A stretch of DNA of 64,000 nt from Glycocaulis sp. Its GTDB lineage: Bacteria; Pseudomonadota; Alphaproteobacteria; Caulobacterales; Maricaulaceae. The notes under the pieces were generated by a model, which saw only the letters and a list, made by a program, of their open reading frames with translations, ran no database searches and was not told the DNA's origin. This document shows, piece by piece, positions 32,371-40,160 of this stretch (position 1 is the first letter of the stretch; every line of letters starts with the position of its first letter). The DNA lies in NCBI GenBank assembly GCA_022565665.1, contig JAIUMI010000003.1, forward strand, positions 1 to 64,000, given 5' to 3'. The position numbers and the translations under genes are program-made.

Positions 32371-33027
32371 TCATACTCCTTTCAAGGGGCGTTTCGGGCG
32401 TGTGAGGCGGTCTGCCACGCCGTAAAGAGGATTAGCCGGTTTCCACGGTGCGAGACTTACCGCGAGGCAGATGCACGGCTCGTCGCCCCTCACCCGCGGC
32501 CGGTGGCGCGTGCCGGGCGCTGCGCTGCACAGATCACCTGCCCGGTACAACGCCCGGCCATCGTGAAAGGCTCCCGACAGGATAAGCGTCAGCTCCTCCC
32601 CGCCATGATTGTGGTCGGGAATGCCGCCGCCGGGCATGAGCTGGATGAGGCTCGCCTCGGTCTCGCCCTCGCAAAGCTCTTCCAGCACGATCTCGCGTAC
32701 ACCGCCGAGGCGGCGATGCCAGCGCAATTCCCCGCCTGTCTGGCGGTTGAGGATGGTCTGCAGGGGCGCCGGAATACCGTCCTGCGCGATTGCTTCGCCA
32801 GCACGCTCCGCCTCGCCGAGATGGCCCAGCACGTCCGAGAGCGCGTCAGGGCGAAGGCTTGCGGGGCCCAGCTCGTCCAGCATTGTGCCAAATACTGCTT
32901 CAGCGGCCAGCGTGCGCCCGCCAGCGACAGGGTTTATTTCCGACTGGCATTCGGCCAGCAATTGCAACGCGCGCGGGCCGTTACCCGCAGCGTGATCGAG
33001 AAGAAGGCCATCATCAATGGCAGGCAT
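32371..33027 (-). CDS. ChrR-like anti-sigma/cupin protein with degenerate zinc motif
   Basis: A 218-residue protein. The C-terminal half is a ChrR-type cupin with its metal ligands: His, His and Glu in GGGIPDHNHGGEELTLILSGAF, and His in PGTRHRP. The N-terminal half aligns with the ChrR anti-sigma domain (GLLLDHAAGN, FGTMLDELGP) but the HxxxCxxC zinc motif is missing: the equivalent segment is QLLAECQSEINPVAG with a single Cys. No ECF sigma gene lies beside it, although rpoE-chrR pairs are the rule. It may still bind a distant RpoE, or may have become a cupin sensor. Start at 33027, after AGGACGGA. First gene of its operon, behind an RpoE-type promoter. Confidence 0.85.
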   Translation of the reverse strand: MPAIDDGLLLDHAAGNGPRALQLLAECQSEINPVAGGRTLAAEAVFGTMLDELGPASLRPDALSDVLGHLGEAERAGEAIAQDGIPAPLQTILNRQTGGELRWHRRLGGVREIVLEELCEGETEASLIQLMPGGGIPDHNHGGEELTLILSGAFHDGRALYRAGDLCSAAPGTRHRPRVRGDEPCICLAVSLAPWKPANPLYGVADRLTRPKRPLKGV

Positions 33028-33056
33028 GGCTTGTCCGTCCTGTATGGTCTTTGCTG

Positions 33057-33086
33057 TTTTTACGCTGACAGGCCTTGACCGGATCA
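33057..33086 (-). promoter_or_regulatory. RpoE/ChrR-type ECF sigma promoter upstream of the chrR-like operon
   Basis: On the minus strand, TGATCC (33086-33081), an 18-base spacer and TAAAAA (33062-33057). The layout and -35 are identical to the phrB promoter at 24157-24186. The implied transcript start is about 20-25 bases before the ATG of the chrR-like gene. Such rpoE-chrR promoters are autoregulated in Rhodobacter. Confidence 0.72.
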
Positions 33087-33135
33087 TCTGGCAGGCTAGC
33101 CACGAACACTCAATTCGATCTGCCCTGGAGGCCCC

Positions 33136-34149
33136 ATGCCGTCCCCTGCCCGCTCCATCATCGACCTTATCGGCAACACGCCCCTGCTCCGCCTGAATGC
33201 GGCCAGCGAGGCGACGGGGTGCGAGATCCTCGGCAAGGCCGAATTTCTCAATCCCGGCGGGTCGGTGAAGGATCGCGCCGCGCTGGGTATTATCCGCACG
33301 GCTGAAAAGTCGGGTGCGCTCAAGCCCGGCGGCACGATCGTGGAGGGCACGGCGGGCAATACCGGGATCGGCCTTGCCATGGTGGGCAGCGCGCTCGGAT
33401 ACCGCACCGTCATCGTGTTTCCGCGCACGCAGAGCCGGGAAAAGCGCGATGCAATCCTGCTGGCCGGCGCAGAGCTGATCGAGGTCGATGCGGTGCCTTA
33501 CGCCAACCCCAACCATTATGCGCGCTATTCCGGCACGCTGGCCGCGGAGCTGAACGAGAGCGAACCGAACGGGGCCATCTGGGCCAACCAGTTCGACAAT
33601 GTTGCCAACCGGCAGGCCCATTTCGACACGACGGGGCCGGAAATCTGGGAGCAGACCGGCGGCAAGGTGGACGGCTTCATCTGTGCGGTCGGCTCCGGCG
33701 GCACGCTGGCCGGTGTCGGCATGTATCTCAAATCACGAAGCGAAAAGGTCCAGATCGGCATCGCTGATCCGGGCGGCGCAGCGCTCTATGGCTATTACGC
33801 CCATGGCGAGCTGAAAGCGGAAGGCAATTCCATCACGGAAGGCATCGGCCAGAGCCGGATCACGGCGAACCTGGAAGATGCACCCGTGGACCATGCCTTC
33901 CGCGTTCCCGACGAGGAAGCCCTGCAGGTGCTCTACGAGCTTATCCAGCATGAAGGCCTGTGCCTTGGCGGCTCGGCGGGCATCAATATCGCCGGCGCGA
34001 TCCGGCTGGCGCGCAAGATGGGTCCCGGCCACACCATCGTGACCATGCTTTGCGATCACGGGGCGCGCTATCAGTCCAAGCTCTACAATCCGGACTTCCT
34101 GCGCGAGAAGGGCTTGCCCGTCCCGCCCTGGATGGAGAAAACCGCTTAG
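33136..34149 (+). CDS. cysK: Cysteine synthase A (O-acetylserine sulfhydrylase)
   Basis: A 337-residue PLP enzyme making L-cysteine from O-acetylserine and sulfide. It shows LIGNTPLLRLNAASEATG, the PLP lysine at about residue 45 in NPGGSVKDRAAL, the phosphate-binding GTAGNTGIGLAMV, and GSGGTLAGVGMYLK. GGAGG precedes the ATG. It is divergent from the chrR-like gene and its last three bases overlap the end of the convergent binding-protein gene. Confidence 0.94.
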   Translation: MPSPARSIIDLIGNTPLLRLNAASEATGCEILGKAEFLNPGGSVKDRAALGIIRTAEKSGALKPGGTIVEGTAGNTGIGLAMVGSALGYRTVIVFPRTQSREKRDAILLAGAELIEVDAVPYANPNHYARYSGTLAAELNESEPNGAIWANQFDNVANRQAHFDTTGPEIWEQTGGKVDGFICAVGSGGTLAGVGMYLKSRSEKVQIGIADPGGAALYGYYAHGELKAEGNSITEGIGQSRITANLEDAPVDHAFRVPDEEALQVLYELIQHEGLCLGGSAGINIAGAIRLARKMGPGHTIVTMLCDHGARYQSKLYNPDFLREKGLPVPPWMEKTA

Positions 34150-35207
34150 CTGAAGGGCGGGGCGTAGAGCAGGCCGCCGCGCGTCCACTGATCATTGAGG
34201 CCGCGCTGCAGGCCGAGCCCCGGCTCCGGCCCGAGATGGCGTCCGAATATCTCGCCATAATTTCCGCCTGCCTGGATGGCGCGCAGGGCAAAGCCCGCAT
34301 CAAGGCCGAGGCGCTCTCCGATGGCGCCTTCCGCGCCCAGCAGGCGGCGCACTTCCATGGCGCGCGAGTTTTCGGCCATCCCGGCTGCATTGGCCGCCGT
34401 CACGCCATACTCCTCCGCCGCGATCAGCGCATGGAGCACCCAGCGCACCGAATCGGCAAACTTCTGATCGCGCGAGGCCACCACCACGCTCAACGGCTCC
34501 TTGGAGATCACATCGGGCAGGATCACATGGGCATCCGGCTCGGAAAGCGTCATGCGCATGCCCGCCAGGGCGGAGACATCATTCGTCACCGCATCGCACT
34601 GGCCGCGCCCATAGGCATTGGTCGCCGAGCGTACCGTGCCGAACTCGACGAGCGTGAGATTGAGATCGTGAATGGCCGCATAATCGGCGATATTGGCCGC
34701 TGTGGTGGTGTTGCGAAGGACGCATAGCCGCGCGCCATCCAGCTCCAGCGCGCTGGTGACGCCAAGATCACGCGGCACCATGAAGCCCTGCCCGTCGTAA
34801 TAATAGATACCGGCAAAGCTGACATGCGGCTCGGCATCGCGCGAAAGCGTCCAGGTGGTGTTGCGCAGGAGGATGTCCACCTCCCCCGCCGACAGCGCTT
34901 CCAGCCGCTCCTCGGTGGTCAGGGGCACGAATCGCACTCGCTCGGGATCGCCCAGAAGGGCCGCGCCATAGGCCCGGCACAGATCGATCTCGAAACCGGA
35001 CCAGTTGCCGTCCTCATCTTCGCGCGCAAAGCCGGCCAGCCCTGTATCCACGCCGCAGCGCACATGGCCGCGCTCGCGTATCTCGTGGAGCTGAGTGCCG
35101 ATATCCTCCATCTGGCTTTGCGATACCGTAAAGCCCAGCGCAAAGGCTGCCGCCGCGCGCGACAGGCGGCGCGGCATGAGAAAATCGAAGAAACCTGCTG
35201 GCGTCAT
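34146..35207 (-). CDS. Periplasmic amino-acid-binding protein (AapJ-like), orphan
   Basis: A 353-residue solute-binding protein of the polar amino acid family: RGHVRCGVDTGLAGFAREDEDGNWSGFEIDLCRAYGAALLGDPERVRFVPLTTEERLEALSAGEVDILLRNTTWTLSRDAE matches AapJ, and the ligand-binding Arg/Asp positions appear intact. The N-terminal membrane-targeting stretch (AAAAFALGFTVSQSQ) is short. No permease or ATPase gene is adjacent, so it either serves a transporter encoded elsewhere or acts as a sensor. The neighbours cysK and metC suggest sulfur amino acids as a possible ligand; this is inference. Confidence 0.85.
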   Translation of the reverse strand: MTPAGFFDFLMPRRLSRAAAAFALGFTVSQSQMEDIGTQLHEIRERGHVRCGVDTGLAGFAREDEDGNWSGFEIDLCRAYGAALLGDPERVRFVPLTTEERLEALSAGEVDILLRNTTWTLSRDAEPHVSFAGIYYYDGQGFMVPRDLGVTSALELDGARLCVLRNTTTAANIADYAAIHDLNLTLVEFGTVRSATNAYGRGQCDAVTNDVSALAGMRMTLSEPDAHVILPDVISKEPLSVVVASRDQKFADSVRWVLHALIAAEEYGVTAANAAGMAENSRAMEVRRLLGAEGAIGERLGLDAGFALRAIQAGGNYGEIFGRHLGPEPGLGLQRGLNDQWTRGGLLYAPPFS

Positions 35208-35270
35208 GGCAAAAGCCGACCTAAACGCTGATAGGTAAGGGGTTTACCCAAGCTGAAGGGCGGCGTCGAC

Positions 35271-36413
35271 ATGAAACGCACCACGCGCATCATCCATTCA
35301 GGCCGGTCGGACGAGGGCGACGGCCTGGTCAATCCGGCAATCAAGCGTGCGTCCACCGTGCTCGCCCCTTCAACTGCGGAACTGTATCATCCCACCGGCA
35401 CGCGGCGTCATTATGGCCGTGGCGGCATTGCGCCTAACGCAGAGCTGCGCGCGGCCATCGCGGCGCTTTATGAGGCCGATGCGTGTGCGCTCGCCCCGTC
35501 CGGGCTGGCGTCAGTGATCCTGGCCATCCGCACCGCGCTAAAGGGGCCGGGAGAAGCCCTGATCACCGACAGCGCGTATGGCCCGGTGCGCCGCTTCTGC
35601 GATGAGGAATTGCCGCGCCTTGGCGTGACGCCCGTCTATTACGATCCGCGTATCGGGGCGGAGATCGCTTCGCTCATCACATCAAAGACGTCTCTTATCC
35701 TGCTGGAATCGCCGGGCTCCCTCACCTTCGAGGTGCAGGACGTGCCGGCCATAGCGGCAGTGGCGAAGGCGGCAGGTGTGCCAACCGTGATCGATGACAC
35801 CTGGACCGCAGGCGTGCTGATGAACCCGCTCGACATGGGCGTGGACTATGCCGTCCAGGCGCTCACCAAATATGTCGGCGGGCACTCCGACTTCCTGATG
35901 GGCTCGGTCACAGCGCGCGGGGGTGCCGCCAGGGCCGTGCTGGAGCGCGAGAAGCTCTATGGGGTACATGTATCGCCCGATGATGCCTTCCTGGCTCTCA
36001 GGGGGCTACGCACCCTGCCCCTGCGGCTGGAGCGCGCGGAGGCGGCGTCGCTGGAGATCGCACGGCGGCTGGAAGCCCACCCCAGGGTCAGCCGTGTGCT
36101 CCACCCGGCTCTGCCCTCCCACCCCGACCATACGCTCTATAAGCGCGATATTTCCGGGGCAGCAGGCTGCTTTGCCTTCGTGCTGGACGGCATTCCTGCG
36201 AAAGCGGGCGAAGCGGTGATCGACCGGCTGAAACTGTTCGGGATCGGCTTCTCATGGGGCGGCTATGAAAGCCTCGCCCTCTCCTGCGATCCGCAGATCA
36301 AACGCACCGCCGTGCCGTGGAAGGCTGAAGGCGCACTGCTGCGCCTCTCCATCGGGCTGGAGGATATCGACGATCTCTGGGCCGATCTGGAACAGGCGCT
36401 GGCGGCATGCTGA
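35271..36413 (+). CDS. metC: Cystathionine beta-lyase
   Basis: A 380-residue PLP enzyme of the Cys/Met metabolism family. HYGRGGIAPNAELRAAIAALYEADACALAPSGLASV is the cofactor phosphate region; IDDTWTAGVLMNPLDMGVDYAVQALTKYVGGHSD contains the PLP lysine (TKYVGGHSD); the C-terminal SWGGYESLALSC is typical of MetC rather than MetB. It cleaves cystathionine to homocysteine, pyruvate and ammonia. GAAGGGCGG precedes the ATG. Divergent from the binding-protein gene. Confidence 0.93.
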   Translation: MKRTTRIIHSGRSDEGDGLVNPAIKRASTVLAPSTAELYHPTGTRRHYGRGGIAPNAELRAAIAALYEADACALAPSGLASVILAIRTALKGPGEALITDSAYGPVRRFCDEELPRLGVTPVYYDPRIGAEIASLITSKTSLILLESPGSLTFEVQDVPAIAAVAKAAGVPTVIDDTWTAGVLMNPLDMGVDYAVQALTKYVGGHSDFLMGSVTARGGAARAVLEREKLYGVHVSPDDAFLALRGLRTLPLRLERAEAASLEIARRLEAHPRVSRVLHPALPSHPDHTLYKRDISGAAGCFAFVLDGIPAKAGEAVIDRLKLFGIGFSWGGYESLALSCDPQIKRTAVPWKAEGALLRLSIGLEDIDDLWADLEQALAAC

Positions 36414-36492
36414 CCAACTGAAAATTCGCAAGAATCGGGTCGAATGAACCACTGACACACCGATAGCTACGCCTCATCAAAGGAGGTGAGCT

Positions 36493-37245
36493 ATGCGGTT
36501 ACAGGGAAAAACAATAATCATCACCGGGGCCAGCAGCGGCATCGGAAAGGCGGCCACCCGGCTGTTTGCGAAAGACGGCGCCAACGTCGTGTTGAGCGCA
36601 CGCAGGGGAGAGTTGCTAGCGAAGCTGGCTACCGAGATTTGCGATGCTGGCGGCCAGGCGATTGCCGTAGCTGGTGATATTCGGGACGACGATCATGCAG
36701 CGAGCCTGGTTGAAGCGGCCGAAAGTACCTTTGGCGGACTCGACGGGGCATTTAACAATGCCGGGGCGGTCGGAACAATGGCGGCTGTTGCGGATCTCGA
36801 CGCGCTGACTTGGGACACTGTGTTGGACACCAATCTCAAGGCAGCCTTCTTCTGCGCGAAGCATCAGGTCAAGGCGATGATGGAGCGGGGCAGCGGCGCC
36901 ATCGTATTCACCGGCTCATTTGTAGGTGTGACGATCGGGTTGCCGGGTATGGGGGCCTACGCAGCATCCAAAGCAGGTTTGATCGGCCTTACCCAAGTAA
37001 TGGCCGCCGAGCTGGGACGCAGTGGAATCAGGGTCAACGCGCTTCTGCCTGGCGGTACACGGACGGAGATGGCAAGTTCTGACCCAGGCACTCTCGATGC
37101 GATCGCGTCCATGCACGCCCTGCAACGTATTGCGGAACCAGAAGAAATCGCCCGGGTGGCCGGGTTTCTTCTTTCAGACGAAGCCAGTTTCATCACAGGA
37201 GCCTCCATCTGTGCCGATGGTGGCAATTCAATCTTTAAACTATAG
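36493..37245 (+). CDS. SDR-family oxidoreductase, possibly acquired
   Basis: A 250-residue classical SDR: IIITGASSGIGKAATRLF (cofactor motif), NNAGAVG, catalytic Ser in TGSFVG, YAASKAGL and a C-terminal SFITGASICADGG. Substrate unknown. Its ribosome binding site, AAAGGAGGTGA, is close to the perfect anti-16S complement, stronger than others in this window. Codon use appears more mixed, with more A/T at third positions than its neighbours, hinting at transfer. It follows metC by 79 bases and precedes tRNA-Arg, a frequent insertion point. Confidence 0.85.
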   Translation: MRLQGKTIIITGASSGIGKAATRLFAKDGANVVLSARRGELLAKLATEICDAGGQAIAVAGDIRDDDHAASLVEAAESTFGGLDGAFNNAGAVGTMAAVADLDALTWDTVLDTNLKAAFFCAKHQVKAMMERGSGAIVFTGSFVGVTIGLPGMGAYAASKAGLIGLTQVMAAELGRSGIRVNALLPGGTRTEMASSDPGTLDAIASMHALQRIAEPEEIARVAGFLLSDEASFITGASICADGGNSIFKL

Positions 37246-37279
37246 GCCCCGCCTGTCGATGAATTAGACCATCTGAAAC

Positions 37280-37356
37280 TGGCGACCCCGGCAGGATTCG
37301 AACCTGCGACCATTCGCTTAGAAGGCGAGTGCTCTATCCAGCTGAGCTACGGGGCC
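37280..37356 (-). tRNA. tRNA-Arg (anticodon UCU)
   Basis: A 77-nt cloverleaf starting GGCCCCG at 37356; D arm GCTCAGCTGGATAGAGC; anticodon stem-loop CTCGCCTTCTAAGCGAA with anticodon TCT; T arm GGTTCGAATCC; encoded CCA at 37282-37280. Acceptor stem pairs over 7 bases with one G-U. Confidence 0.96.
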
Positions 37357-37436
37357 GGTAAGGTGGGTCTTGGCGCTGCCATCAATCTGGCCGCGCGGGG
37401 CCTCAGGCGCAATGGAAGAAGAGGGGTGCAGGCGCT

Positions 37437-37742
37437 TTAGTGCGACCAGGGCTCTTTGCGGTCAGACGCGAAATTGGAGGCATAGGTCTTGATGATGCGC
37501 GGGGTCTCGCGGGCCTCGCGGATCTGGAAGGCGATGCCATAGCGCTTGGCATAGGCCACCGCCTCGTCCCGGCTCTCGAAATTCAGGCGCACCTGACGGC
37601 GCGTATCGCCCGTGCTGGCCCAGCCCATCAGCGGATCGGGGCGCTTGGCCATGGCCGGTTCAAATTCCAGCACCCAGTCTCTCGAGCGCGCACGGCCCGA
37701 CTGCATGGCATTCTTCGAGGGCTGGTAGATCCGCGCGAACAT
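37437..37742 (-). CDS. NADH dehydrogenase accessory subunit, NDUFS4-like (ETC complex I)
   Basis: A 101-residue protein matching the ETC_C1_NDUFS4 family ([27 protein letters not shown], then [34 protein letters not shown]). This supernumerary complex I subunit is found in alphaproteobacteria and mitochondria and stabilises the peripheral arm. It sits between two tRNA genes on the same strand; in-frame start at 37742 gives the family's usual N-terminus. Confidence 0.92.
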   Translation of the reverse strand: MFARIYQPSKNAMQSGRARSRDWVLEFEPAMAKRPDPLMGWASTGDTRRQVRLNFESRDEAVAYAKRYGIAFQIREARETPRIIKTYASNFASDRKEPWSH

Positions 37743-37772
37743 GGCTCGTTTCCCGTTTCCAACACCGTTTCA

Positions 37773-37849
37773 TGGTCGGGGCGGCAAGATTCGAACTTGC
37801 GACCCTCTGCTCCCAAAGCAGATGCGCTACCAGGCTGCGCTACGCCCCG
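37773..37849 (-). tRNA. tRNA-Pro (anticodon UGG)
   Basis: A 77-nt cloverleaf starting CGGGGCG at 37849 with the C1 typical of tRNA-Pro; D arm GCGCAGCCTGGTAGCGC; anticodon arm TCTGCTTTGGGAGCAGA with TGG; T arm GTTCGAATC; encoded CCA at 37775-37773. Confidence 0.96.
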
Positions 37850-37863
37850 TCCTTATGCGCTTT

Positions 37864-37892
37864 CGTTTAGGCAAAGCCGCGAGGGCGCGCAA
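37864..37892 (-). promoter_or_regulatory. Probable sigma-70 promoter of tRNA-Pro(UGG)
   Basis: TTGCGC (37892-37887), 17-base spacer, TAAACG (37869-37864), about 15 bases before the mature tRNA 5' end. Moderate match. Confidence 0.4.
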
Positions 37893-37897
37893 GTGGC

Positions 37898-38491
37898 CTA
37901 CTCTGCGGCCTCTTCGACGGGTTCGCCGGCGTCCTCGCCGGGCTCGTCGTCAGCGTCCGTTTCGTCCGCCTCTTCAAGGCTGGCCTCGCCAGCTTCCCAC
38001 GTGCCGAAAAGCGCGTGGCGGACCAGATCGCCCGGCGCAATGCCCAGCTCTCCGGCGCGTCCGCCCGCAATCTCGATCACGCCCAGCACCGGGAAGTCCG
38101 ATGGCAGGGAGCGGCGCGAGAGCGGCTGGGCGTGCGCGATGATCTTGGCGATCGTGCCATCGGCGCGCACGTAAAGGATGTCCAGCGGGATCAGCGTGTT
38201 GGCCATCCAGATGGCCACCGGCTGTTCCACTTCAAAATCAAACAGCATGGCCTCGTTCGGGCCGATGGATTCGCGGTGCATCAGCCCGCGCTGCCGGCTG
38301 GCCTCGGTATCGGCGATTTCGGCGACGAGCTCGACCGGGCCCTCCGCCGTCTCGATGATGATCGGGTCCGGCCCGCCATACTGGACGACCGCGTCCGGAT
38401 GGGTCGGATCGCTGGGCTGGGCATGCGCACAGCCGATAAAGGCGAGCGCGGCGAGCGGGGCGGCAAAAGCTGCTATCATGCGTATCATCAT
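37898..38491 (-). CDS. DUF192 exported protein
   Basis: A 197-residue protein with a signal peptide (about residues 1-25, ending AHAQ). The DUF192 core is clear: [65 protein letters not shown], then [20 protein letters not shown]. Function unknown; some haloarchaeal members interact with other proteins. It has a 30-residue strongly acidic C-terminal tail ([19 protein letters not shown] region), not part of the family core. Confidence 0.88.
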   Translation of the reverse strand: MMIRMIAAFAAPLAALAFIGCAHAQPSDPTHPDAVVQYGGPDPIIIETAEGPVELVAEIADTEASRQRGLMHRESIGPNEAMLFDFEVEQPVAIWMANTLIPLDILYVRADGTIAKIIAHAQPLSRRSLPSDFPVLGVIEIAGGRAGELGIAPGDLVRHALFGTWEAGEASLEEADETDADDEPGEDAGEPVEEAAE

Positions 38492-38508
38492 GGCCGCACG
38501 CTAGCCAA

Positions 38509-38524
38509 GCGCGCGCGCGCGCGC
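38509..38524. repeat. (GC)8 alternating tract in a divergent promoter gap
   Basis: Sixteen bases of strictly alternating G and C lie 17 bases upstream of the DUF192 start and about 120 bases upstream of ppa. Such tracts can form Z-DNA and are slippage-prone. Confidence 0.8.
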
Positions 38525-38643
38525 AATCGCGCATGCAGGTCGGTGGCCCCGCGTTGTGCAGTGCAAAAAACGGGTTGCACGCCGCGCCATGACCGCTATC
38601 AAGCGCGCCAGCAACACGAAAACGCCCGCAAAGGAAGCCTCCC

Positions 38644-39171
38644 ATGCGCATCGACCAGATTTCCGCCGGCGCCAATCCCCCGTCCGACATCAATGTGATC
38701 ATCGAAGTGCCGGTCGGCGGCGAGCCGGTGAAGTACGAGATGGACAAGGCTTCCGGCACCGTTTTCGTTGACCGCTTCCTGCACACGCCGATGCGCTATC
38801 CGTGCAATTACGGCTTCATGCCGCACACCCTGTCGGATGACGGTGATCCGGTTGACGTGATGGTGTTGGGCCAGACGACGCTGGTGCCGGGATGCGTTGT
38901 GCGCGCCCGCCCGATCGGCGTCCTCATGATGGAAGACGAAAGCGGCATGGACGAGAAGATCCTCGCCTGCCCGCACCCCAAGCTCACTCCGCTCTATGAC
39001 GACATCACCTCCTACACCGATGTCACCAAGGCGCAGATCATGCGCATCACCCACTTCTTCGAACACTACAAGGATCTGGAACCCAATAAATGGGTGAAAA
39101 TCCATGGCTGGCAGGGGGTGGAGCGCGCCGAACAGCTCATTCTCGAGGGGCTGGCACGGGTAAAGGGCTGA
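38644..39171 (+). CDS. ppa: Inorganic pyrophosphatase (family I)
   Basis: A 175-residue soluble pyrophosphatase. The signature [12 protein letters not shown] (about residues 60-71) supplies metal-binding aspartates, with [15 protein letters not shown] upstream and [16 protein letters not shown] near the end. It hydrolyses PPi from biosynthesis. AAGGAAG precedes the ATG. A membrane proton-pumping pyrophosphatase is also encoded in this window (57303-59474), so both PPi-consuming routes exist. Confidence 0.95.
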   Translation: MRIDQISAGANPPSDINVIIEVPVGGEPVKYEMDKASGTVFVDRFLHTPMRYPCNYGFMPHTLSDDGDPVDVMVLGQTTLVPGCVVRARPIGVLMMEDESGMDEKILACPHPKLTPLYDDITSYTDVTKAQIMRITHFFEHYKDLEPNKWVKIHGWQGVERAEQLILEGLARVKG

Positions 39172-39236
39172 CATAGCGCTTGGGCAGACGTCAAAGCCAT
39201 GCTGGAATGCGTTCCCAACAGCATGGCTTGAAGAAG

Positions 39237-40076
39237 ATGGACAAGAAAAACCCTGTCAGTGAAACGCTCCCCGGTGATCCGGTGGAGGCCTACAACAATA
39301 CCGAGTTCATGGCCTCGGTGGATGCCCGCCCCTTGCGCATCCTGGCCGAATACCTGCACCCCAAGCAGAAATTCGAACGTCACGATATCGACGACACGAT
39401 CCTGTTTTTCGGTTCGGCGCGCGTGAAATCGCGTGAAGACGCCGAACGCATGCTTGAAGAGGCGAAGGCCGGCCGGGGCGATGTGAAGGATGCCGAGCGG
39501 GCGCTCGCCATGTCCCGTTATTACGAGGACTCGCGCGAGCTTGCGCGCCGTCTGACCGAATGGTCGCTCAATCTCAAGGACTGTCATGGCCGCCGCTTCG
39601 TGGTTTGCACCGGGGCTGGCCCCGGTATCATGGAGGCCGCGAACCGCGGCGCGCGCGAGGCGGGCGGCGAGACGATCGGGCTGGGCATCACCCTTCCCAA
39701 GGAAGAAACCAACAATCCGTATGTCAGCCCGGACCTCAATTTCGAGTTCCACTATTTCTTCACGCGCAAATTCTGGTTCCTCTACCCTGCCAAGGCGCTG
39801 GTGCTGATGCCGGGCGGGTTCGGCACGCTGGACGAGCTGTTCGAGACGCTCACTCTTCTGCAGACCCGCAAGATGAAGAAGCGCCTGCCGGTCGTGCTGT
39901 TCGGCACCGAGTACTGGGACAAGGTATTCAATCTGGAGGCGCTGGCCGAGTTCGGCGCGATCAATCACGAGGATCTCAGGCTCATTCACCGCACCAGCTC
40001 GGTCGATGAGGCGTTCGAGTATATTGTCGACGAGTTGTGCAAGCATGCCCTGCCCAATCCCGGCACGGGGCTGTAA
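39237..40076 (+). CDS. LOG-family (TIGR00730) Rossmann-fold nucleotide hydrolase-like protein
   Basis: A 280-residue protein with LOG/lysine-decarboxylase-like motifs: FFGSARV, VCTGAGPGIMEAANRGAREAGG and MPGGFGTLDELFETLTLLQTRKM, i.e. PGGxGTxxE. Members hydrolyse cytokinin- or purine-nucleoside 5'-monophosphates; this longer variant could act in nucleotide salvage like PpnN. I take the ATG at 39237 (MDKKNPVSE), preceded by GAAGAAG; in-frame TTG or ATG codons upstream are less likely. It follows ppa by 65 bases and ends at a strong terminator. Confidence 0.87.
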   Translation: MDKKNPVSETLPGDPVEAYNNTEFMASVDARPLRILAEYLHPKQKFERHDIDDTILFFGSARVKSREDAERMLEEAKAGRGDVKDAERALAMSRYYEDSRELARRLTEWSLNLKDCHGRRFVVCTGAGPGIMEAANRGAREAGGETIGLGITLPKEETNNPYVSPDLNFEFHYFFTRKFWFLYPAKALVLMPGGFGTLDELFETLTLLQTRKMKKRLPVVLFGTEYWDKVFNLEALAEFGAINHEDLRLIHRTSSVDEAFEYIVDELCKHALPNPGTGL

Positions 40077-40105
40077 GCGGCAGTGCTTGCCGGCATGGTC
40101 AGAAC

Positions 40106-40139
40106 AGAAAACCCGGCAGCGCACGCTGCCGGGTTTTCT
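40106..40139. terminator. Bidirectional intrinsic terminator
   Basis: Perfect 15-bp arms, AGAAAACCCGGCAGC and GCTGCCGGGTTTTCT, with a GCAC loop, giving TTTTCT on the plus strand and the same on the minus strand. It lies between the convergent LOG gene and the secreted-protein gene. Confidence 0.92.
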
Positions 40140-40160
40140 TCCTAACCGAGGCGGCAGGGC

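Noticed and set aside
35208..35270. SAM-II or other riboswitch ahead of metC
   Set aside because: The 63-base gap is short and shows no SAM-II core pairing.
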